Positions 8,897 to 16,425 of a stretch of DNA of 64,000 nucleotides are shown one piece after another. The DNA is from Acidobacteriota bacterium (GTDB lineage Bacteria > Acidobacteriota > Terriglobia > Terriglobales > Acidobacteriaceae). The notes beneath the pieces were generated by a model. That model saw only the letters and a program-made list of their open reading frames with translations, had not been told where the DNA came from and made no database searches. The position numbers and the translations under genes are program-made. The stretch lies in the NCBI GenBank assembly GCA_021805025.1, contig JAJZGF010000005.1, forward strand, positions 17,135 through 81,134, given 5' to 3'. Within the stretch, counting starts at the first letter, position 1; every line of letters begins with the position of its first letter.

Positions 8897-9882
8897 CCGA
8901 CCATCCTCAGCCCCGTCCGCATCCCGCCCGGCGTCGCCACGCCCCACGCCATCGCCGGCGTATTGTGCGCCAGCCCGAAGCGCCCATCCGGCCCCAGCAG
9001 AATCATCCCCCCGTGCCCTCCCAGCCGGTTATAGAGATACGCAATCGCCTCCTGCGCGGCCAGCTCCGGCGCGGTTCCCTCGGCCACGCGGTCCGTGGCC
9101 CACTTGCCCAGCACCAGCTTCATAATCGGCTCGCCCCAACCCGTCAGGCTCACCGCCGCCGCCAGGTTGTCCGCATAACACCCGCATCCGATCAGCGAAG
9201 AATCGCCCACGCGCCCCGGCGTCTTGTTCAGCGTGCCGCCGGTCGAGGTCGCCGCCGCCAGGTTGCCCTCGGCATCCAGCGCCACCGCGCCCACCGTGTC
9301 ATGCGAATGCATCCGCACCGCGGTCTCCGGACTCTTGTCGTCCTGCAGCACATGGCTGGGAATCGCCTCGGGACCGCTGAACGTGTCGTCGGCCAGCCCG
9401 GCCCGCTCGCGCGCCTTGGCATGGGCCAGCCGCTCGCGCTCGCGCGGCAGCACCAGCTCGCTGTTCTCAATCAGCGCCATCCCGTGCGACCGCGCAAACT
9501 CCTCTGCGCCCGCGCCCACAAAATACACGTGCGGACTCTTTTCCAGCACCAAGCGCGCCGCCTGGATCGGGTTTCGCAGGCGCTCCACGCACGCCACGCC
9601 GCCCGCCTTCATCCGTCCGCCGTCCATCAACAACGCATCCAGTTGCACGCGCCCGTCGGAGGTCAAAAAGCTGCCGCGCCCCGCGTCAAATGTCGGATCG
9701 TCTTCAAGCACCGTGACGGCCGTCTCCACGGCATCCAGCGCCGCGCCGCCGCGCTCCAGCACCGCATAGCCGGCCTCCAGCGCCGCACGCACACCGGCCT
9801 CATGCGCCGCCTGCGCCTCTTCGGGGATCGCCCACGCACCCCCGTGCACCAGAAGCGTGGGTTGATGTCTTGAATTTTGCAT
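8890..9882 (-). CDS. iaaA: Cytoplasmic isoaspartyl peptidase/L-asparaginase (Ntn hydrolase)
   Basis: This enzyme cleaves beta-aspartyl dipeptides and asparagine. The 330-residue precursor has LLVHGGAWAIP at the start and the autocleavage site HDTVGAVALD, with the nucleophilic Thr at 196. Substrate-loop motifs STGGTLNKTPGRVGDSSLIGCGCYA and GHGGMI follow. No signal peptide is visible, so the mature alpha-beta heterodimer should be cytoplasmic. The gene overlaps maf by seven bases and they form an operon. A paralogue with an export signal is encoded about 2.7 kb away on the other strand. Confidence 0.93.
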   Translation of the reverse strand: MQNSRHQPTLLVHGGAWAIPEEAQAAHEAGVRAALEAGYAVLERGGAALDAVETAVTVLEDDPTFDAGRGSFLTSDGRVQLDALLMDGGRMKAGGVACVERLRNPIQAARLVLEKSPHVYFVGAGAEEFARSHGMALIENSELVLPRERERLAHAKARERAGLADDTFSGPEAIPSHVLQDDKSPETAVRMHSHDTVGAVALDAEGNLAAATSTGGTLNKTPGRVGDSSLIGCGCYADNLAAAVSLTGWGEPIMKLVLGKWATDRVAEGTAPELAAQEAIAYLYNRLGGHGGMILLGPDGRFGLAHNTPAMAWGVATPGGMRTGLRMVGC

Positions 9883-9965
9883 AACCCGTGTATGGTAGCC
9901 GATTCACCGTCGGCCGTGTTGCCGCGCACCCGGCTCGCGGTCTTCTTCCTCAGCCCCGCCGTCTG

Positions 9966-11285
9966 TCATTCGGTATTCGCGCCCATCTCGCCTGCCAGGC
10001 TGCCGTCGTCTGTCATCGCGCGCGATGCACTTTCGCCGTCAACGGCGGCACCATCAGGCGCAAATCCCGAAAAAATCCACCGGTAGATCCCGCCCACAAA
10101 TGTCTTGTCCTGCAGAAAGATCAGCACAGACGTAAAGATGATGCTGAACAGCACCACAGCATAGGTGCTGTTTTGAATCAGGTCTCCGGCGGCGATGCCG
10201 TGCTGCAGCGGCAGCGACGCAAGAACCGCCGCCGCCAGCCCTCTGGGCGCCATCACCGCCATCCGGCAGGCGTCTCTCCGCGGCGTCGACTTATGCACTC
10301 CGAAGCGCACAATCGCAATCCGCAAGATGAAGATCAGCAGCGTCACCGTGAGCCCGAAGGTAATCCATGAGATGTTCTTCACCTCAATCGAGAGCCCGAT
10401 GTAGACAAAGAAAAACGTCTTCAGCAGAAAAACAATCTCTGCAAAAAAGGTCTTCTCGCGCTCGTTCAGCCCCACCGGCTCCAGCGACGGAAACTTCTTT
10501 GACATCAGCGCGCCGTGCCATGCCACGTTGCCCAGGCCAATGCCGAACACCAGTGCGGCAATGGCCCCGCTGTAACCCAGCATCTCCGTCACGCCGAAGA
10601 TCAGAAACATGAACGCCGCCGTGGTGAACATGCCGTTCTGCAGTGTGCGCATCCGGCTCAGCAGGTTTGACCAGAAGACCGCGCCCAGCCCGCCCAGAAT
10701 CCCGGCCAGAAGAAACGAGCCCACCAGCGCCCCCAGCATCGGCCCCACGCGCACATTGCCCGCCCGCATGCCGTCCAGCAGAGCCAGCGTAATGACGATC
10801 GAAAACACATCGCCCACCGCCGATTCCAGAAACAGAATCACCGACGAAGCTCGACCCATCTTGAGCTGCGCGGAAAGCGGAATGACGACGGCGGGCGAGA
10901 GGCCGCCCAGCACCGAACCCATCATCAGGGAGCGCATGACACCGAGATGCGCCAGCTTCCACGCCGCCAGCGCCACCACGCCCGCCGTCACCACAAAGTT
11001 CAACGTGGCCAGAATCAGCGTGCCCTTCAGCGCCGTGCGCAGCGTGTGAATTTGCAGCTCCGTGCCGCTCTCAAACAGGATGAAGACCAGCGTGACGGTG
11101 GTAAAGATCGGGCCGACCTTGCCAAACTCCGCCGGCGTCACCAGGTGCGTCACAGGCCCCAGAATCAGCCCGATGACAATCAGCAGCAACACGTCCGGCA
11201 CGCGGGTTTTGGCAAACAGGCCCACAAAGAGATGCGCGCCAAAGACCAGAGCGCCGATGAAGGCAATTACCAATGCGGTCATCAT
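9966..11285 (-). CDS. Cation:proton antiporter (Na/H exchanger family)
   Basis: The 439-residue protein is almost entirely hydrophobic with about 12 membrane helices, matching the Na/H exchanger fold. SVLGGLSPAVVIPLSAQL and ESAVGDVFSIVITLALLDG correspond to the crossing helices that hold the ion-binding acidic residue. A hydrophilic tail of about 30 residues ends the protein. Such carriers use the proton gradient to expel Na+ or K+ and adjust internal pH. No TrkA-type regulatory domain is present. The ATG at 11285 has a second Met next to it. It is downstream of the divergently placed nucleoside-family gene with a gap of about 140 bases. Confidence 0.82.
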   Translation of the reverse strand: MMTALVIAFIGALVFGAHLFVGLFAKTRVPDVLLLIVIGLILGPVTHLVTPAEFGKVGPIFTTVTLVFILFESGTELQIHTLRTALKGTLILATLNFVVTAGVVALAAWKLAHLGVMRSLMMGSVLGGLSPAVVIPLSAQLKMGRASSVILFLESAVGDVFSIVITLALLDGMRAGNVRVGPMLGALVGSFLLAGILGGLGAVFWSNLLSRMRTLQNGMFTTAAFMFLIFGVTEMLGYSGAIAALVFGIGLGNVAWHGALMSKKFPSLEPVGLNEREKTFFAEIVFLLKTFFFVYIGLSIEVKNISWITFGLTVTLLIFILRIAIVRFGVHKSTPRRDACRMAVMAPRGLAAAVLASLPLQHGIAAGDLIQNSTYAVVLFSIIFTSVLIFLQDKTFVGGIYRWIFSGFAPDGAAVDGESASRAMTDDGSLAGEMGANTE

Positions 11286-11425
11286 GACGATTCGACCTCG
11301 CGATCTCCGCCGGGTTCTGCAGATGTCAATCTACAACATTCCCGCATCTGCGCAGTGTTGCGACTTGCTCAAAAAAAAAGACTGTCTGGTGTATGGATGG
11401 ATTCAGAAGTTCTGCCTGCGCCGCT

Positions 11426-12478
11426 TCACTCTTGGATGCCGTCCTTTTCAAAGCGGCTCCAGTGGTCCAGAATTTCTTCGACCACCGCGTGACCCACCGT
11501 GTAGGCCGCTTCCAGCGAAGGCAGATAGGCGCTGTAGGTTCCGATGCGCTGCTGCGCCAGGCTTTCAGCCGCACTCATCCCGCGTGGCTGGCGGTCAAAG
11601 TTGCTCACTGTGCGCAGCACCAGGATGCGGTTCCAATCCACGCGCCCTGCGCGGCTCAGATCCTTCAGCGCCAGCAGCGTGCCGGTATCTTCCATCGCTG
11701 TGGTCACAAACTGCCCCTTGCCGCCGGTGAAGTAGCTGACCCACTGCGCGGCCCACGCGTCCATCCGTGCGCCGTGCCAGTAGGTCGAGGACGACAGTTC
11801 ATCGCCCATCGCTACAAACGGAGGCCGCTGCGCCGCCGCTCCGTCGAAATGGCCGCGTGCCGCGCGCAGCTTGTCCGTGTCTGCCAAGGGGATCGCGCGC
11901 GTCAAATCGTAAGCCCACTGCGCAAGACCCGCGTTCAGCGCATACACCTGTCCATCTAGCGGCGCGACCGGCATTTCAAAAGGCCGCTCTTTGCGCAGAG
12001 GAATATAGCCCGTGGTCCAATCCGACGGAATCTCGCGCGCATCAATCTCGTACCCCAGATCGCCATCCACCACCCACCGCGCCCACACCGCGGATCCCAG
12101 TGAGGCCCGCTCCGGCGTTGCGCCCGCGATGCCCGCAATCAGCCAGTACGCATGGCGCAGATCAAAGCGCGGATCAAGTCCCAGCGCCATGATCGTTGCC
12201 GCGGCGTTTCCCGTGCCCTGCCCGGTCAGCACGGCCATCTCGCCCCGCGCATTCATGCGCACGGCATGGTAGGCGGCGGGCAGCGGATAGATGCGATCAA
12301 GTCGGTCCCGCTCGACCCAATACTGCAGTTCGCCCGGCGCATCCCCCGTGTCCTGGCCCTGCTCAAACATGGCCACAACCATAACCTTCACCACGATCGG
12401 CCGCGGACCGCCATGGGCCATCACAGCAAAGGCGTATGGGAAAAGGCACGCCGCAAAAGCGCGAATACGCATCCTCAT
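11426..12478 (-). CDS. Exported purine nucleoside permease/nucleosidase (NUP) family protein
   Basis: The protein has the hallmarks of the NUP family: KVMVVAMFEQGQDTGDAPGELQYW at the start of the mature part, GQGTGNAAATIMALG, YWLIAGIAGATPERASLGSAVWARWVVDGDLGYEID and TTAMEDTGTLLAL. The family is named for a fungal nucleoside permease, but the fold is that of nucleoside phosphorylases, so hydrolysis or binding of nucleosides is likely. A start at 12478 or 12472 gives a short signal peptide (RIRAFAACLFPYAFAVMA). An open frame continues upstream but would overlap the divergent peptidase gene. Location is probably periplasmic. Confidence 0.82.
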   Translation of the reverse strand: MRMRIRAFAACLFPYAFAVMAHGGPRPIVVKVMVVAMFEQGQDTGDAPGELQYWVERDRLDRIYPLPAAYHAVRMNARGEMAVLTGQGTGNAAATIMALGLDPRFDLRHAYWLIAGIAGATPERASLGSAVWARWVVDGDLGYEIDAREIPSDWTTGYIPLRKERPFEMPVAPLDGQVYALNAGLAQWAYDLTRAIPLADTDKLRAARGHFDGAAAQRPPFVAMGDELSSSTYWHGARMDAWAAQWVSYFTGGKGQFVTTAMEDTGTLLALKDLSRAGRVDWNRILVLRTVSNFDRQPRGMSAAESLAQQRIGTYSAYLPSLEAAYTVGHAVVEEILDHWSRFEKDGIQE

Positions 12479-12557
12479 TGATTGCGATCTTAAATCATGC
12501 GCTGCGCGCAATCGCCGCCGCACTGCGATATAGGATGGGAGGCACGAGGTGATCCGC

Positions 12558-13637
12558 ATGAAGTCGATGGCAGGAATTCCGATTCTGGCGCTGATGACGG
12601 CGGCTGCAATTTCCTCCGCGGCACAGACAGCGCGCGAGGCGCAGCCGCCGCACCGCTGGGCCATTGTGCTCCACGGCGGCGCGGGCGTCATCGAGCGCGC
12701 ATCCATGGACCCCAAAACGGAAGCCGCCTACCGCGCATCTCTGAAAGAAGCCATTGAAGCGGGCGCGAAGGTGCTGGACGGCGGTGGCTCGTCGCTCGAT
12801 GCAATTGAGGCGTCGATCCACATCCTCGAAGACGATCCGCTCTTCAACGCGGGCCGCGGCGCGGTGTTTGCCGCCGATGGCAGGAACGAACTGGACGCGG
12901 CCATCATGGATGGCGCAACGCTGAAGGCCGGCGCCGTGGCCGGAGTCACGCGCACCCGGCATCCCATCAGCCTGGCACGCGCCGTGATGGATAAATCTCA
13001 GTGGGTGATGCTCTCCGGGGACGGAGCCGACGCCTTCGCCGCGCACGTGGGGCTGGAACAGGTGGACCCCAGCTTCTTCTTCACCGAGCGCCGCTGGCAG
13101 TCGCTGGTGCGCGAGTTGAAGAAGGAAGGCCTGCCCATTCCGCCGCGTCCAGCCGGTGCGCCGCCACCGCCCGAGGCCTGGAACGATTCATTGCCCGAAC
13201 CGCCGGACGCGCACAAATACGGCACCGTGGGCGTGGTCGCGCTCGACCGGCAAGGCAACATCGCCGCGGGCACTTCCACCGGGGGACTGACCGCCAAACG
13301 CTGGGGCCGCATCGGCGACTCGCCGATTATCGGCGCAGGCACCTATGCGTCCAATCAGTCCTGCGCCGTCTCCGCAACCGGCACGGGCGAGTACTTCATC
13401 CGGCTCGGCGTGGCGCGCGAAATCTGCAATCTGGTGTACTTCAGGCACATGCGTGTGCAGCAGGCCGCCGATGAGGTCATCCACAAGGAACTGGACGCTA
13501 TCCACGGCGATGGCGGCGTCATCGCCATCACGCCCGATGGACAGATGGCCTGGAGCTTCAACACGTCAGGCATGTTTCGCGCCCGCATCGGCGAGGGCGG
13601 CAAGCTGGAAATTGGAGTCTACAGCGACGAGCCGTGA
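12558..13637 (+). CDS. Exported isoaspartyl peptidase/L-asparaginase
   Basis: The 359-residue protein is a paralogue of the cytoplasmic enzyme encoded at about 9.4 kb. It has a signal peptide (IPILALMTAAAISSAAQT) and then IVLHGGAGVI, LFNAGRGAVF, and the self-cleavage motif KYGTVGVVALD with Thr 223. STGGLTAKRWGRIGDSPIIGAGTYA and GDGGVI follow. A Pro-rich loop (PPRPAGAPPPPEAW) precedes the cleavage site. The ATG at 12558 is chosen because GAGGTGAT lies seven bases before it; an earlier in-frame GTG overlaps that site. Together the two copies would treat isoaspartyl peptides inside and outside the inner membrane. Confidence 0.92.
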   Translation: MKSMAGIPILALMTAAAISSAAQTAREAQPPHRWAIVLHGGAGVIERASMDPKTEAAYRASLKEAIEAGAKVLDGGGSSLDAIEASIHILEDDPLFNAGRGAVFAADGRNELDAAIMDGATLKAGAVAGVTRTRHPISLARAVMDKSQWVMLSGDGADAFAAHVGLEQVDPSFFFTERRWQSLVRELKKEGLPIPPRPAGAPPPPEAWNDSLPEPPDAHKYGTVGVVALDRQGNIAAGTSTGGLTAKRWGRIGDSPIIGAGTYASNQSCAVSATGTGEYFIRLGVAREICNLVYFRHMRVQQAADEVIHKELDAIHGDGGVIAITPDGQMAWSFNTSGMFRARIGEGGKLEIGVYSDEP

Positions 13638-13672
13638 GCCACATGCATCAGGACAAGCGCCCTGCCTCGCCC

Positions 13673-14296
13673 TCAATGCATCCCTAATTGAAGAATCCGC
13701 AGATACGTGCGCGGGCGCAGAACGTCTCCGTCGCTGGATTCGCTGTCATCCCATTGAAATTGCATCTGGCGAAATACCCACCGATCGCCGTCGCGGTCAA
13801 GAATCGCGGTGAAGCGCAGCGGCCGCTTTGACGGGCCAAAATGAACCACGCCTCCCGTTGCTACCCAGGCAACATCGCCGGAGGACCAGATATCTGCGCC
13901 GTCCACATCCAGCCGCACGTCTCCCCAGTATTGCCAGTCGCGTTGGACAAACGCCTCCACCGCTGGGTACCCGCGTGCCCACTCGTTAGAAGCGCCTTCG
14001 GTGCCCAGCGCCAGCGTATCGGCATTGCGGTCAAAGAGGGTGCCCATGAACGCATCCAGTTGCTGCGGATCGCGGTTGATGTACCCATCCTGGAAGGTGT
14101 GCAGTGCAGCCAGCACGCCCGCGCGCGCCTCGGGCGAGGCATCTCCCGGCGGCAACAGCCGCTGCAAGCGTACCGTCTCCGGCAACACTCTCCGCAAATG
14201 GATCGATGCGACGTAGCCGCCGGCAAAGCTGGAGAGCGCCAGTCCCAGACCGGCGCTTACCGTCAGAAGCTGCCTGCGTGTCGGCGTGAAGATCAT
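13673..14296 (-). CDS. Exported NTF2-like (SnoaL/DUF4440-type) protein
   Basis: The 207-residue protein starts with a twin-arginine-like leader (TPTRRQLLTVSAGLGLALSSFAGG). A cone-shaped NTF2-like domain follows (VLAALHTFQDGYINRDPQQLDAFMG, DVRLDVDGADIWSSGDVAWVATGG, FTAILDRDGDRWVFRQMQFQWD). The pattern matches ketosteroid-isomerase-like proteins of unknown substrate. A start at 14296 is supported by GAGAAAGG eight bases before it, although the frame remains open to 14473. It converges with the exported peptidase gene. Confidence 0.7.
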   Translation of the reverse strand: MIFTPTRRQLLTVSAGLGLALSSFAGGYVASIHLRRVLPETVRLQRLLPPGDASPEARAGVLAALHTFQDGYINRDPQQLDAFMGTLFDRNADTLALGTEGASNEWARGYPAVEAFVQRDWQYWGDVRLDVDGADIWSSGDVAWVATGGVVHFGPSKRPLRFTAILDRDGDRWVFRQMQFQWDDSESSDGDVLRPRTYLRILQLGMH

Positions 14297-14512
14297 AGGC
14301 CTTTCTCTGTTAAGTCGTGCGGGGCAATTCACACCGGCCCGCTCGATGCCCGCAGAGATGGCCGATGGAGGACCCAACTCCGTAGGTATAGTTGGCTTTT
14401 CTTGGTCTGGAAATAGCACTTGTGTGGAATCCGCGCCGTGACGTGCAAATCGCCTGACCGCACTGCGCTCCACGGGCAGTGCCCAAGCGTTAAGGCCGCG
14501 GACTGAATAGGG

Positions 14513-16144
14513 TTAGCGTTGTGATGAGTCGGTGCCGGGCGCAGTGCCTCGTGCTTCGGCCTTCTGGGCCAGCACTTTGTGCGCGGTGTCTTCCAGCGCC
14601 TGCGCCTCGGGCAAAAAGCCCATGGCTTTCTGAATCATCGGGTCCCAGTCAGCCAGCACGCGCAGGCCCTGCAACTGGCCAAATTGGCTGCTGATGATCT
14701 GTTCCTTGATATTCACTTTGACCCAGTCCAGAACCCCGTTCAGGTCGGGCTCGGTCCACGGAATATTCTGGCTCGTCAGAAAGCTCTTGAAATCCTTCAG
14801 CACCGCATCGTCTACCTGGAAGTTCTTGTCCACCGTATGGCTGGCAAGGTAAGAGGGAGCAAAGTGAAAGAAGGCCGACTTGTAGAGCAGTTGATCCTGG
14901 AAGTCGTTGTTCTTCGGGCTTTCGATCTTCTCATCCGGCGTGATGCCCCCGCCGCCATACACCGTACGCCCGGAGTCTGTGAACTTGACCTCGCGATTCG
15001 TCGAGTTCGAGGGCAGCGCGCCGGCGTGGTTGTAGTAGTAGTCGTACAGCGAAACTCCGCTGTAGTTCCGCTGAATCAGCCGTCCCGACGGCGTGTAATA
15101 GTGGTAGGTCGTCAGCGCCAGCCCGGTGTTCTCGCTCAGATTGTAGACGGTCTGCACCAGCCCCTTGCCAAAGGTCGTCTCGCCCACAATCAGCGCGCGG
15201 TCGTGGTCCTGCAGCGCGCCGGAGACAATCTCGGCCGCCGATGCCGTGTTGCGGTTCACCAGCACAACAATGGGAAAGGTCTTGCCGTCGTTGCCTTGCG
15301 TCGCCGTGTACACCTGATCGGGATAGGCGCGTCCGCGCTGCGAAACAATCGTCTGTCCCTTGGCAAGCAGGTGGTCGCACACTTCCACGGCCTGGCTCAG
15401 AAGGCCTCCGGGGTTGCCGCGCAGGTCAAAGACCAGCCCCTTCAGGTTGCCAAAGCCACTGATCGCATCAATCACTTCCTGGCCCGTCGTCTCCTGGAAC
15501 TGGGTCAGGTGGATATACCCGATACCCGGCCGGATCTCAAACGCCAGGTCCACGGATGGATGCGAAATTTCATCGCGAATCAGGTCAAAGACCAGGGGCT
15601 TGGGCTGGCCTTCGCGGATCATCGTCACTTCGACGTGTGTGCCCTTGGGACCCTTCAGAGCCTTGGCCACCAGGTCAGAGGTCATCCCGTCGGCCGACTT
15701 CCCGTCGATCGCCGAGATCACATCGCCCGGCCGGATACCGGCCTTGTACGACGGCGTGCCCTCATACGGCGTGATCACATACACTTTATTGCCCTGCTGC
15801 TGGATGACCATGCCCACGCCGTAGTAATGGCCGCGCTGGTCTTCCTGCATCCGCGCGTAGGCCTTCGGATCATAGAAATTCGAGTGCGGGTCCAGCACGC
15901 GCAGCATGCCGGGGATGGCCCCGTCGTAGATCGCCGTGTCCGCCTTGTCCCCGTGGATCGGCTCCGCGTAGTTCTGCTCCACCAGAGCGTAAACATTCGC
16001 GAAAGTCTTCAGGTTGTCACGAATCTGGCTCTCGTCTTCAGACGACTGCGCGCCCACCTTGCGCTGCATGACGCTGCCCACCAGGGCGCAAACCGTGAAA
16101 AAAATGGCGAGAGAAAAGAATGCCCGGCGGGCGCGGGGAGTCAT
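14513..16144 (-). CDS. ctpA: Carboxyl-terminal processing protease (S41 family)
   Basis: C-terminal processing proteases degrade or trim periplasmic proteins with a Ser-Lys dyad. The 543-residue protein has an N-terminal membrane anchor or signal (FFSLAIFFTVCALVG), a PDZ domain at about 105-185 with GVGMVIQQ and KAGIRPGDVI, and the S41 core. The catalytic Ser 302 is in NRNTASAAEI and Lys 327 in TFGKGLVQT. The family extension after residue 340 is rich in Tyr and contains a GGGITPDEK motif. It is monocistronic, about 280 bases from the divergent GH31 gene. Confidence 0.93.
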   Translation of the reverse strand: MTPRARRAFFSLAIFFTVCALVGSVMQRKVGAQSSEDESQIRDNLKTFANVYALVEQNYAEPIHGDKADTAIYDGAIPGMLRVLDPHSNFYDPKAYARMQEDQRGHYYGVGMVIQQQGNKVYVITPYEGTPSYKAGIRPGDVISAIDGKSADGMTSDLVAKALKGPKGTHVEVTMIREGQPKPLVFDLIRDEISHPSVDLAFEIRPGIGYIHLTQFQETTGQEVIDAISGFGNLKGLVFDLRGNPGGLLSQAVEVCDHLLAKGQTIVSQRGRAYPDQVYTATQGNDGKTFPIVVLVNRNTASAAEIVSGALQDHDRALIVGETTFGKGLVQTVYNLSENTGLALTTYHYYTPSGRLIQRNYSGVSLYDYYYNHAGALPSNSTNREVKFTDSGRTVYGGGGITPDEKIESPKNNDFQDQLLYKSAFFHFAPSYLASHTVDKNFQVDDAVLKDFKSFLTSQNIPWTEPDLNGVLDWVKVNIKEQIISSQFGQLQGLRVLADWDPMIQKAMGFLPEAQALEDTAHKVLAQKAEARGTAPGTDSSQR

Positions 16145-16425
16145 AGAAAGGAGAAACCTCCGGACGGCAGGTGCGACGGTCGCCGTGAAGGGGCCTCGCA
16201 GGGCGGTCTTAATCGCAAGTATACCACTGCGCTGTTAGACGCACTGCGGCGCGATTCGCTTCCCGCTCCTCCCCATCCGCCGTGCCGCGCCCGCGCAAAA
16301 GGTCCGAAAAGTACGCATTTTCTTCAGGATACCCGCCTCTTCCAACCTGCCGTCTGTCCCGTTGCCGCACCCTGCGTGCTCTGGTGGTAGCCTTCCTTTG
16401 TCAGTTAAAACAAAAGGGGGAAGTC

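Noticed and set aside
14579..16390. Open frame of 603 codons antisense to the C-terminal processing protease
   Set aside because: It is rich in Arg, His, Val and Gln as a by-product of the real gene on the other strand and shows no motif.
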